From Prosthecobacter gellanilyticus (GTDB lineage: Bacteria; Verrucomicrobiota; Verrucomicrobiia; Verrucomicrobiales; Verrucomicrobiaceae): a stretch of 64,000 nucleotides of DNA. Below are positions 7,594 to 15,908 of the stretch, piece by piece. The position numbers and the translations under genes were made by a program. The notes under the pieces are model-generated. The model had not been told where the DNA came from. It saw only the letters and a list, made by a program, of their open reading frames with translations, and did no database searches. The stretch is taken from the NCBI RefSeq assembly GCF_007992435.1, contig NZ_BKAG01000001.1, positions 124,001-188,000 on the forward strand, written 5' to 3'. Within the stretch, counting starts at the first letter, position 1; each line of letters starts with the position of its first letter.

Positions 7594-9606
7594 ATGTCAG
7601 ACCTATCCAATAATGCTTTCATCCAGCCGGACCGCCGCGGCGTGAGAAGCTTTTCCATCCAGGCCCTGGGCACCCGGTGCCGCCTGCAATTTCGCTGCGC
7701 GGATGCAGCCACCGCCATGAAGCTGGTCGGCGCGGCCGCCGCCTGGCTCGGGGCCTTCGGGCGCCAATGTTCGCTTTCAAACTCCGATTCACACATCTCC
7801 CGCATCAATGACGCTGCGGGCGAGAGCTGGATCGATATCGATTCCGGGATGGAGCAGGTGTTGAAATCCGCAGACACCGCCTGCCAGCTCAGCGATGGCC
7901 TGCTTCATCCCGCCACTTTGCCACTCACAAAATTGTGGGAGACCCGCAAGGCCCAAGACAGCGCTCCGAGTGATGCGGAGATCCAGCAGGCTCTCGAGCT
8001 TTCGGATTGGAAAGCCATCCGGCGTGAGCCGGGGAAAATTTTTCTGCCGCGTGCGGGCATGGGTCTGGATCTCACCATCCTGAGCCGCAGGCATGCCGTG
8101 GACATGCTGGTGCAGCTTTTGCGCCAGCACGGGATCGAAGATGCCCTGGTGCAGCTAGGAACGGACCTCTTCGCCCTCGGTGGAGATGGCGAGCATGCAT
8201 TCTGGATGATCGATGCCGGGCAGGGCCTTCCAGTGCCAGAGGGCGCAGGCGCGCTCAGGCTCTCGAACCAGGCGTTGTCCTGGGTCGGTGGGGATGATGG
8301 GATCATCGATCCTCGCTCGGGTCATCCTGTGCGCAATGATCTGCGCTCCGTGATCGTGGTGGCTGCCAGCAGCCTCACCGCCGGTGTGCATGCCTCAGCC
8401 ATGATGCTGCTGGGCCAGCGTGAGGGCCTGCACTTCGCCGAAAGCACCGGTCTGGTGAATGCCTGCCTGCTCGATGACACCGGCACAGCGCTCACCACGC
8501 AGGCCTTTGCCGGTCATCTGGCTCCGCCGGAGGCTGAAAGCTCCAGCATCATTTCATTTCCCGCCGCCTCCTCGGCTGCCAGCCTCACCGCCGAACGAAA
8601 AGTGACGCAAAAGTGGCTGGCGCGTGATCTCATCCGCATGTGGCCCTGGCTGCTGCCCGTGGTGCTGCTGCTCATCACCTTCGGTCCTGCAGGTCTGCAG
8701 CATAGCGGGGCCGAGCCCGGGGCTGCCATCGCCTCTCTCGGCATGGTGTGGATGACCTTCCTCATCACCCGCAGGCTCTGGGGGCATTACCGCGCCCATG
8801 CCGCGGCCACGATGCTCATGTTCACGCTGGCCGTCTTCGCGGCGGGGCTGCTGCCCATGCCAGACCTCACGCTCTGCCTGCTGAACATGGCCGCCATCGC
8901 CGCGCTCGTGCATCAGCGTGCCTTGGGGTTCTTTGCCCTGCTGGCTCTGGGCTTCATGGTCAAAGGTCCGGTGGCCTCCCTTGTGCCTGCCGGTGCCGCC
9001 TTGGGCTGGTGGGCTGTCGGCGGCCGGAAAACCACACGCACATGGATCGTGGGCACAGGCGTCGCGCTGGCGGCCAGTCTGGCCGTGTCTTTCATGAAGG
9101 GAATGCCTGCCCCGGCGAACGTGCCGGAAGGGATGGAAGGATCCTGGTGGCGCTTTCTGCCCCTGCTGTTTGTGGCGCTCATGCCGTGGAGCTTCTGCAC
9201 GCCGCGGGTGCTGCGCCAGGGCTGGCGCCGGATGCGCACGGGCACGCTGAAAGCGCGGCATGGGCTGCTGGCCGGGTGGCTGCTGCCCACTCTGGTGCTG
9301 ACGCCGGATGGGCTCACCGCCAGCGCGCTGCTGCTGGTGCCTGCGCTGGTCATCACCTTCTGCCCGCCGCTGGCGGATGCGCGCCGTCTGTGGAAGATCG
9401 GCTCCGCAGCCCTCACACTCTGGCTGGCCTCCGGCCTGGTGCTGCCGATGCTGGATCAGGGCCGCGCAGGTGCTTCCATGGCCGGGGCGGAAGATCCGGC
9501 ACAGACCCTGCGTGAGATGCCTCTTCAGACAAACCGCCAGCATCTCACCGCCCTGAGCCACAGCCTGTCTGTCTCACACACAGCCCCCCGCGCGTTTCAA
9601 CGATGA
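7594..9606 (+). CDS. ApbE-type FMN transferase fused to a polytopic membrane domain
   Basis: A 670-residue protein from ATG 7594. Residues about 15-310 match the ApbE family, which moves FMN from FAD to a Thr in [S/T]GA[S/T]xT motifs: an ALGTRCRL-like start, SRIND at about 69, GLDLT near 150, and the late T-A-G-V-H-A-S-A block near 265. The usual G-x-D-x-x-G-I-A-K-G core is altered to MGLDLTILSRR, so the site may be atypical. From about residue 345 there are roughly ten hydrophobic helices with LGFMVKGPVA, a signature of PMT/ArnT-type membrane glycosyltransferases, but their periplasmic catalytic loop is missing. It probably modifies the NosR-like protein. The stop overlaps the next start (ATGA). 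Confidence 0.8.
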   Translation: MSDLSNNAFIQPDRRGVRSFSIQALGTRCRLQFRCADAATAMKLVGAAAAWLGAFGRQCSLSNSDSHISRINDAAGESWIDIDSGMEQVLKSADTACQLSDGLLHPATLPLTKLWETRKAQDSAPSDAEIQQALELSDWKAIRREPGKIFLPRAGMGLDLTILSRRHAVDMLVQLLRQHGIEDALVQLGTDLFALGGDGEHAFWMIDAGQGLPVPEGAGALRLSNQALSWVGGDDGIIDPRSGHPVRNDLRSVIVVAASSLTAGVHASAMMLLGQREGLHFAESTGLVNACLLDDTGTALTTQAFAGHLAPPEAESSSIISFPAASSAASLTAERKVTQKWLARDLIRMWPWLLPVVLLLITFGPAGLQHSGAEPGAAIASLGMVWMTFLITRRLWGHYRAHAAATMLMFTLAVFAAGLLPMPDLTLCLLNMAAIAALVHQRALGFFALLALGFMVKGPVASLVPAGAALGWWAVGGRKTTRTWIVGTGVALAASLAVSFMKGMPAPANVPEGMEGSWWRFLPLLFVALMPWSFCTPRVLRQGWRRMRTGTLKARHGLLAGWLLPTLVLTPDGLTASALLLVPALVITFCPPLADARRLWKIGSAALTLWLASGLVLPMLDQGRAGASMAGAEDPAQTLREMPLQTNRQHLTALSHSLSVSHTAPRAFQR

Positions 9607-10175
9607 AAACAGCCCCTCTTCTCCTCATCCTCGCCCTGCTTGGGCGGGCTGAGGTGCGGGCTGACACGACCCAAGACTGGGCGGGAGCAGCCGACATCAC
9701 GTTTTCCGGCACCTCCACCCTGCACAACTGGGCGGGAAAGGTGACCGCGAAGCCCTTCACCACCAGCGTGACCCTGACTGACTCAGGCCAGCTCAAGAAG
9801 GTGAAGGCTGAGGTGACGGTGGAAGCCGCAGGCATGGACACCGCCGAGCCCAAGCGCGACGAAAACATGCGCAAGGCCATGAAAGCCACGGACTATCCGC
9901 TCATCAGGGCCGCCATCGATGCGTCCGCGGAGAGCATCACCAGCGATCCCAGGACGCCGGCCTTTCTGCCCATGACGCTGACTTTGTTAGGCAAGTCGCA
10001 GAAGATCACCGGTGTGATCAGCCACTTTCAAAAACAGAAGGACAAGGTCACCTTCGACCTCGACTTCCCGGTCTCCATGAAAACCAGCGGCATCAGTGTG
10101 CCTTCCGTGCTTCTCTTCATCCGGGTGGGTGATGAAGTGAAGATCCACGCCACTGTCACCTTGAAAGAGCCCTGA
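9603..10175 (+). CDS. YceI-like exported lipid-binding protein
   Basis: A 190-residue protein with a signal peptide (residues 1-20, ending around VRADT). The mature part follows the YceI lipocalin-like pattern: a strand with FSGTSTLHNWAGKV, a mid-region where monomers are listed as D-x-x-x-D-E-N-M-x-K-A-M (KRDENMRKAM), L-x-G-x-x-x-x-I-T-G-V, and a closing F-x-L-D-F strand. Known YceI proteins hold a polyisoprenoid or quinone-like lipid in a beta barrel. Its start codon overlaps the ApbE-fusion stop, and the polyketide synthase begins two bases after its own stop. A role carrying the lipid made by this operon is therefore a reasonable inference. Confidence 0.8.
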   Translation: MKTAPLLLILALLGRAEVRADTTQDWAGAADITFSGTSTLHNWAGKVTAKPFTTSVTLTDSGQLKKVKAEVTVEAAGMDTAEPKRDENMRKAMKATDYPLIRAAIDASAESITSDPRTPAFLPMTLTLLGKSQKITGVISHFQKQKDKVTFDLDFPVSMKTSGISVPSVLLFIRVGDEVKIHATVTLKEP

Positions 10176-10177
10176 TC

Positions 10178-11335
10178 ATGTCTGCCTACATCCACCACAT
10201 CGCCACCATCACGCCGGCCTACACCTATGCGCAGAGCTATGCGCGTGACCGTGTGAAGGAGTGGACACGCGATCCGAAGACGAAGCGCCTCATTCACGCC
10301 ATCTACAACCGCAGCGGCATCGAGACACGCCACAGCGTCAGCGGTGATTTCGTGGCGGATGCCCATGCCTCCCTCTTCCGCACTGATGCGGAGGGCGCGA
10401 TGATCTCTCCCTCCACCGCGGAGAGAAACCAGGCCTATGCGCGCTCCTCGCGCGAGCTCGCCGTGCAGCTCGCGCGCCGCGCCATTGCGGATGCCGAAGG
10501 TTTTCAGAAGGAGGACATCACGCACATCGTGTTCGCCTCCTGCACAGGCTTCGCCAATCCAGGGCCGGACTATCACATCATCCGCGAGCTGGGCCTGCGC
10601 CCGGACGTGGAGCGCTACACACTGGGCTTCATGGGCTGCTACGCGGCCTTTCCCGCGCTGCGCATGGCGGCGCAGTTTTGTGAGGCGAATTCTGATGCCG
10701 TGGTGCTGGTGATCTGCCTGGAGCTCTGCACCCTGCACATCCAGGTCAACGACCAGCCGGACAGCATTTTGGCGAACTCTTTGTTCGCCGATGGCGCTGC
10801 TGCGGCCATCGTCAGCGCGCGTGAGCCGCAGAAGGACAGGCCTGCGTATCGTCTCGACCGCTTTGAGTCCGCGCTGGTGCCCTCTGGTGAGGCAGAGATG
10901 GCCTGGGATATCGGCAACGAGGGTTTTAACATTGTGCTCTCGAGCTACGTGCCGGAGATCATCGGCAGCAATATCCGCCAGCTCCTCCACGGTGTGCTCC
11001 AGCGTCATGGGATGCAGATGGATGGCATCCATGAATGGGCTGTGCATCCCGGCGGACGCGCCATCTTGGACAAGGTGCAGGCAAGCCTGCAGCTGAAGCA
11101 CGAAGCACTGGAGGCCAGCCGCACGATCCTGCGTGATTATGGGAACATGAGCAGCGCCACCATTCTCTTTGTGCTCAAGGAGATGCTCGACTCTGCGGAG
11201 ACGGACCGGGCCGCGCTTTGCGCCATGGCCTTCGGCCCCGGTCTCACCATCGAAACCGCGGTGATGGAGCGCATCGGCTGCCCGGCGATGCCGCGACAAC
11301 CTCAGGAACAAGGCACCGGCGCGCAGATGAGATGA
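10178..11335 (+). CDS. type III polyketide synthase (chalcone synthase-like)
   Basis: A 385-residue condensing enzyme. The catalytic triad is visible: Cys154 in GFMGCYAAF, His290 in WAVHPGGRAIL and Asn323 in YGNMSSATI. The order and spacing are those of the chalcone/stilbene synthase superfamily rather than FabH (no N-A-A-C-S-G). Bacterial members extend a fatty acyl-CoA or acyl-ACP with malonyl-CoA and cyclise the chain to alkylpyrones or alkylresorcinols. The gene starts two bases after the YceI-like gene and overlaps the methyltransferase-hydroxylase gene by ATGA. This gene pair resembles the Streptomyces srsA-srsB-srsC set. The exact product (pyrone or resorcinol) cannot be told from the sequence. 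Confidence 0.92.
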   Translation: MSAYIHHIATITPAYTYAQSYARDRVKEWTRDPKTKRLIHAIYNRSGIETRHSVSGDFVADAHASLFRTDAEGAMISPSTAERNQAYARSSRELAVQLARRAIADAEGFQKEDITHIVFASCTGFANPGPDYHIIRELGLRPDVERYTLGFMGCYAAFPALRMAAQFCEANSDAVVLVICLELCTLHIQVNDQPDSILANSLFADGAAAAIVSAREPQKDRPAYRLDRFESALVPSGEAEMAWDIGNEGFNIVLSSYVPEIIGSNIRQLLHGVLQRHGMQMDGIHEWAVHPGGRAILDKVQASLQLKHEALEASRTILRDYGNMSSATILFVLKEMLDSAETDRAALCAMAFGPGLTIETAVMERIGCPAMPRQPQEQGTGAQMR

Positions 11336-13296
11336 ACGAAGGCTCCACGGCTCACTACACCCCGGCTCAGCGCTACACCGCGCTGGCTTATGGACTCGTG
11401 AGTCATGCACTGTTTCTCGCCTCCGTGGTGGTGATGTTCTGGAGCCTCTACAACGGCCTGCACATGAGCCTCGTGCATTTGCACGGCGGCACAGCCGTGC
11501 TCATGGATGTGCTGCTCGTCGTTCAGTTTGCCGTGGGTCACACTTTGCTGCTCTCAGACCGTGGCCGCAAGTTCATGACCCGCCTGGCGCCGCTTGGCCT
11601 GGGTGCCGCACTTTCGACGACCGTCTTCGCGGCGCTGGCCTCGTTGCAACTGCTGGTTACCTTTTTGCTCTGGTCCTCCAGTGAGACCGTTTGGTGGATG
11701 CCTTCCGGTGGCTTGAAGCTGCTGCTCAGCGGCCTCTACGCACTCTCGTGGATCCTGCTGGCAAAGTCCATGAGTGATGCCGGCCTCGACACCCAGATCG
11801 GCAGCCTGGGCTGGCGGGCTGTCTGGCGGGGTGAACGGCCTAACTACAAGCCCTTCACGCGCACCGGCATGTTCCGCCACAGCAGGCAGCCCATCTATGC
11901 TTCCTTCACGCTCATCCTCTGGAGCGCGCCGGTGTGGACGCCGGATCACCTGGTCATCGCCAGTCTTTGGACGCTGTACTGTGTGCTGGCGCCGGTGCTG
12001 AAGGAGAAACGCTATCTTCGCTGGTATGGCGCGGCTTTTGCGCGTTATCAGCGGCGCGTGCCGTATTGGTTTCCTGGTCCTGTGCGCTCCATCAAATCCA
12101 CCACCCTGAAACCCACGGACTACGATGTTGCCATCGTGGGCGCAGGGCCTGTGGGCTTGCTGCTCGCAGGTTTGCTTGGGCAAAGGGGACTGCGCGTGCT
12201 GGTCGTCGACAAACGCACGGAGCCCTTGATCCACTCGCAGGCCATTGGAATCACACCACCCTCGCTCGAGATCCTTTCCAAGCTGGGTCTGGAAGAAGAA
12301 TTCGTGCAACAAGGTGTGAAGATCCGCGATTGCCAGGTGTTTGGCCACGAGCAGAAGCTCGGCTGCGCATCCTTTCGGGATATTCCTGGAGCACATCGTT
12401 ACATCCTCTCGCTGCCACAGCAGAAGACCTTGGCGACTTTGGAATCGAAGGTTGCCTCGCTGCCCACGGTCACGCTACTGCGCGGCATGGAGATCACGCG
12501 TTTGGAGCAGGATGCAGAGATGGTGAGCTTGGGCGGGGAAAAAATTTTATTCACAGCCCGTTGGGTTATTGGGTGCGATGGTCACAAGAGCCGCGTGCGG
12601 GATTTGATCCAGATGCGCACGCGTGGAGGTCAATATGGTTGCCATTTCCTCATGGGAGACTTTGAGGATCATACTTCGTTAGGCCATGAAGCCCACCTCT
12701 GGTTTACCCGTGAGGGAGCTGTGGAGGCTTTTCCACTGCCAGACGGACGTCGACGCTGGATTGTGCAAACACCGCAGCCTGTCATCGGCAGCGATCACGG
12801 TCTCATCAGCGAGCTCGTGCGCCAGCGCGCCGGTCTGGATCTCGCGGTTCACGATCAGCTCAACCAAAGCCCCTTCTCACCGCGCTGGCTGCAGGCAGAG
12901 CAGTATCACGATGGCCGCGTCATCCTCTGCGGTGATGCCGCGCATCTCATGAGCCCCATCGGCGGACAGGGCATGAACACCGGCTGGGCCGATGCCGAGT
13001 TTTTGGCGGAGGTGCTCATCGCCATCGAGCAGCGAGATCAGCCAGCGCTGCCGCTTCTGGAGGCCTACGATCGCTGCCGCCGCTGCGCCTCCACCGTGGC
13101 CACGCAACGCGCCGCCCGCGGCATGTGGCTCGGCACGCGCACGGGTGTCGTCTCATCCTGGCTGCGAGACACTTTTATGCGCGAGTGCCTCTTCAAAGGA
13201 CCTTTGGCCAAACACATCGGACCCTACTTTGCCATGCTGACGATCCCGTACAACACGATCAAAAGCGTGCCGGAGAAGGTGTTTGCATTGAGGTGA
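11332..13296 (+). CDS. fusion of ICMT-like membrane methyltransferase and FAD-dependent hydroxylase
   Basis: A 654-residue protein from ATG 11332; the longer open frame overlaps the polyketide synthase. Residues 1-250 hold about five membrane helices and the isoprenylcysteine-methyltransferase/phospholipid-methyltransferase signature: RHSRQPIY at 182-189 and EKRYLRWYGAAFARYQRRVPY-type sequence at 225-245. From 262 an aromatic-ring hydroxylase of the PheA/TfdB/MhpA type begins with GAGPVGLLLAG (270-280), continues with a GCDGHKSRVR motif and has the FAD ribityl motif CGDAAHLMSPIGGQGMNTG. In Streptomyces the O-methyltransferase SrsB and hydroxylase SrsC are separate proteins acting on an alkylresorcinol. 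Here the two steps would sit in one membrane-bound enzyme. Confidence 0.88.
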   Translation: MNEGSTAHYTPAQRYTALAYGLVSHALFLASVVVMFWSLYNGLHMSLVHLHGGTAVLMDVLLVVQFAVGHTLLLSDRGRKFMTRLAPLGLGAALSTTVFAALASLQLLVTFLLWSSSETVWWMPSGGLKLLLSGLYALSWILLAKSMSDAGLDTQIGSLGWRAVWRGERPNYKPFTRTGMFRHSRQPIYASFTLILWSAPVWTPDHLVIASLWTLYCVLAPVLKEKRYLRWYGAAFARYQRRVPYWFPGPVRSIKSTTLKPTDYDVAIVGAGPVGLLLAGLLGQRGLRVLVVDKRTEPLIHSQAIGITPPSLEILSKLGLEEEFVQQGVKIRDCQVFGHEQKLGCASFRDIPGAHRYILSLPQQKTLATLESKVASLPTVTLLRGMEITRLEQDAEMVSLGGEKILFTARWVIGCDGHKSRVRDLIQMRTRGGQYGCHFLMGDFEDHTSLGHEAHLWFTREGAVEAFPLPDGRRRWIVQTPQPVIGSDHGLISELVRQRAGLDLAVHDQLNQSPFSPRWLQAEQYHDGRVILCGDAAHLMSPIGGQGMNTGWADAEFLAEVLIAIEQRDQPALPLLEAYDRCRRCASTVATQRAARGMWLGTRTGVVSSWLRDTFMRECLFKGPLAKHIGPYFAMLTIPYNTIKSVPEKVFALR

Positions 13297-13302
13297 CTCC
13301 GC

Positions 13303-13472
13303 AGTCGCGGTAGCGTCCCGGAGTGCGGTGGCAAGCGCTCAAGCGCGACACCGCTATGTGCGCAGAGAACGTCTTCGTTGTTGGGTAAGTGCCCTGTGCG
13401 CACGAGAGCGGTGTCGGCGATGCTCGGTGGCCCGTGCATCTCTGCCACCGCACTCCGGGACGCTTCGCGACT
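13303..13472 (+). repeat. REP/BIME-like palindromic element, copy 1
   Basis: A 170-bp element beginning six bases after the preceding stop. The outer arms read AGTCGCGG-AGCGTCCCGGAG from the left and the reverse complement (ending GGGACGCTTCGCGACT) at the right, extending through GTGCGGTGGCA. Inner arms contain GACACCGCT and AGCGGTGTC with GTGCGCA repeats. A second copy lies at 38401-38568. Both sit between convergent genes. Confidence 0.88.
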
Positions 13473-13492
13473 GCGCATGTCCCTCCCACCTT

Positions 13493-13864
13493 TCACGCCT
13501 TCCCCAGCCACAGCATCCGCGTGCCGAAAATGACAAGGATGGTGCCAAAGACTCGGGTCAGGGTGGTGTTGCTCAGGGTCTTCATCCAGTCAGCACCGAA
13601 ATAGGCGAAGAGCGAGGCAGACACCGCCGTCACGGCGGCGACTTTCCAGTCCACGAAGCCATTTTTGGCGTTCTGCGTGGTGGCCATGGCCGCGGTGGGA
13701 ATGATGATGGCCAGGCTGGTGGCGACCGCCGTCTTCTGCGGCATGGCCAGCAGCGAGACAAAGGCCGGTACCATAACCACTCCGCCGCCCACGCCACAGA
13801 GCGCGGCGATGACGCCCGCGAGAATGCCGATGCCGAGACAGGTGATCAGTGTGGTGGTGCTCAT
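13493..13864 (-). CDS. half-length TauE/SafE-type permease
   Basis: A 123-residue membrane protein starting at ATG 13864; the frame is open further upstream but that would run into the folA end. It has about four helices with the N-terminal TauE/SafE pattern, G-x-G-x-G-G-G (GVGGGVVMVPAF) near residue 24-35, followed by A-T-S-L-A-I-I-I-P-T. Full-length family members (sulfite or organosulfonate export, also general anion export) have about 250 residues formed from two such halves. A single half could dimerise, or the gene could be a stable truncation. It lies 34 bases downstream of folA in the same direction. Confidence 0.75.
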   Translation of the reverse strand: MSTTTLITCLGIGILAGVIAALCGVGGGVVMVPAFVSLLAMPQKTAVATSLAIIIPTAAMATTQNAKNGFVDWKVAAVTAVSASLFAYFGADWMKTLSNTTLTRVFGTILVIFGTRMLWLGKA

Positions 13865-13898
13865 GCTGCCGACTCCTTGGCCGCGACTGCCAGCGAGA

Positions 13899-14426
13899 TC
13901 AAGCCGCGAGGTCATAACCCCGGCGCACCACGTGATGATAAGTCACGATCTCAAAGGACTGCGCATGCTCCTCGTCCGCCGGATGCGAGCGGCGCATGAC
14001 CGGCTCCCACTCACGCGGTGAGATGACGGGAAAGGGCAGGCCGCCGCCGAGGATCTCATGCACATGCGTGATGATGAGCCGGTGTCCATGAGGCATGGAC
14101 GCCGCGTAGATCTCTGAACCTCCGAGGCAGAAGATTTCCGCCTCGCCCGCATCTGTGGCGAGGTGGACGGCCTGAGTCACCGATGCCACCGTCTGCCCGC
14201 GGGGCACGCGCAGGGAGGCATCATGCGTGAGCACCATGGGGTGATGCCCGGGCGTGAACCAGCCCTTCATCTCCTCAAAGGTGCGGCGTCCCAGCAGCAG
14301 CCACTTGTCCGCGGTCTGCTCACGGAAATGAGTCTTGTCCGCCGGCAGATCCCAGGGCACACCGCTGCCGCGTGAGATGAAGCCATCTGCGGACACTGCG
14401 GCGATGAGTGTGAGGCGCGCGCTCAT
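13899..14426 (-). CDS. folA: dihydrofolate reductase
   Basis: A 175-residue enzyme that reduces dihydrofolate to tetrahydrofolate with NADPH. The N-terminal strand TLIAAVSADGFIS is followed by GVPWDLPADKTHF, with the catalytic acid Asp30 and the substrate-loop Trp25. The NADPH motif LGRRTFEEM and the GGSEIY block (LGGSEIYAASMP) are in the expected order. The length is slightly above the usual 160 residues. There is no thyA gene next to it. Confidence 0.9.
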   Translation of the reverse strand: MSARLTLIAAVSADGFISRGSGVPWDLPADKTHFREQTADKWLLLGRRTFEEMKGWFTPGHHPMVLTHDASLRVPRGQTVASVTQAVHLATDAGEAEIFCLGGSEIYAASMPHGHRLIITHVHEILGGGLPFPVISPREWEPVMRRSHPADEEHAQSFEIVTYHHVVRRGYDLAA

Positions 14427-14470
14427 GGAGGTTCAAAGTAGGTCGGGTTTCAAAACTGGCAATGTCTGCG

Positions 14471-15794
14471 TCAGGGAGGCGGCGCCCATTCCGCAAAGCG
14501 TATGTGGGTGATCGTGGCAGAGCCGTCTTTGGATGTGAGCTCGAAGGGCGCGGCGGATTTCGGCGCGGGCAGCCGCGCCGCCAGCGAATAGCGGTCTGCC
14601 ACAAAGAGCTCGACCATGTCACCATCCATGAACAGGCGCACGCTGACAGCCTGTGTCTCCGCCGTGCTGAGATCAGCCGCGAGTTCGCTCCAGCATTCGC
14701 CGGCAGCATCCAGGATGCGCAACCGGTCCCGCTGGAAGACGATCTCGCCGAGAGGCGTGATGCGCACACGGGTCTCCTTCATCTCTTCAGGCAAGGTAAG
14801 CCTGAAATCCGCGATCACACTTTTCCAGACGCCGATCTCTGGCTGCCACGCGAGGTCTTCGAAATTTTTCGCGAGCTTCGCGGGCAGGCGCGTGCCGAGT
14901 TTTCCATCAGGCAGTGCGTGCACCTCACGCGGCAGCGCGAGGTGGCCGCCCCAGGTCTGCTTACCAGGGCGCGCAGGCTTCAAGGGAATCCAGCCGAACA
15001 AAAAGGGTGTTTGATTCTCCAACGCGATCTGCGCGGCGCAGAGGTCCTTGCCATCGAGCATGCCGTCCGGTTCTTTTTTCCAGGGGCCGAGAGGCGAGGA
15101 GCTACTCCAATAAACGGGCTGGCCCACAGCGCGGTCATAGATGCTGGCCAGCAGATGCCATTTTTGGCCTAACCAAAACATTTGCGGGCACTCCGGCTCG
15201 CCGATGGTGCCAGGATCCAGGATGGGGCCGTGATCTTTCCACTGCTTCAGATCCGGCGAGGTGGCCAGGCTCACGGCGCCGCCGGTTTCCTTCGGCCGGC
15301 CCTTCATCCAGGTGGTCATGACGCAGCCATACTGCTTCATCTCAGGAATCCAGAAGACAAAGGGATCACGACGACGCTGGTAGTAGTCTGCAGGCGGCAC
15401 GTGAAACTCCTTCGGCGCGCAGGACCAGTGCAGGAGATCCCGGCTCACGGAGCTGACCATGCGGCCTTCGTTGTGACCGTATAAGCTGCGAAAGAGGCCT
15501 GTGGAGGCATCATGCCACACACCGAGCACGAAGTAGGGCCTCATCCAGTCTTCCGGCTTCACGGGATCATGGGTGATTGGTGCTTCGGTCCAGTGCAGCC
15601 AGTCTCGCGACCGCATGAGGGCGGATTCAAATTTTTCCGCCGGGTTTCAGGTAATAGAGGAAGCATTCACCCTCATGGAAGAAGGGGTGCACGTCACCCA
15701 GCGCATGGTCACGCGGCTGGACGTGCGCGCTCTGCGCCTGCACGAAGGTCGAGAGCAGGAAGTACAGCGGGAGGAGAGGGAACAGCGGACGCAT
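14471..15794 (-). pseudogene. GH32-like exported glycosidase gene, broken by a one-base frameshift
   Basis: Two consecutive minus-strand frames make one protein. The first runs from ATG 15794 (signal peptide with PLFPLLPLYFLLSTFVQAQ) through GDVHPFFHEGECFLYYLKPGG to a TGA at 15627-15629. The second continues with KFESALMRSRDWLHW and stays open to 14471. Five A bases at the junction shift the frame; four would join the two parts without a gap. The second frame shows the five-bladed GH32 fold pattern: RRRDPFVFW (RDP motif), GEPECPQMF (the EC acid/base motif) and a C-terminal beta-sandwich. GH32 enzymes hydrolyse fructosides, but substrate is not predictable here. A sequencing error in the A run is possible. 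Confidence 0.75.
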
Positions 15795-15908
15795 GCAGAG
15801 CGGATGCCACACAACGTCCCAGGCAGCACCCATCGTTCCGGGTTCAGCCAGCTACCTCGTTGCGCAAAAGCCCGGGTGCCCGTATAACTAAGGTTCCCGC
15901 TTCCGCCT

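Noticed and set aside
10028-11410. 460-codon minus frame opposite the polyketide synthase
   Set aside because: His- and Arg-rich and without domain signals, while the plus strand shows the full Cys-His-Asn triad.
13303-13472. Insertion sequence
   Set aside because: No transposase frame and no target duplication; a palindromic element fits better.
15834-15908. Thiamine riboswitch before thiH
   Set aside because: The gap is short and lacks the CUGAGA and ACCUGA conserved boxes.
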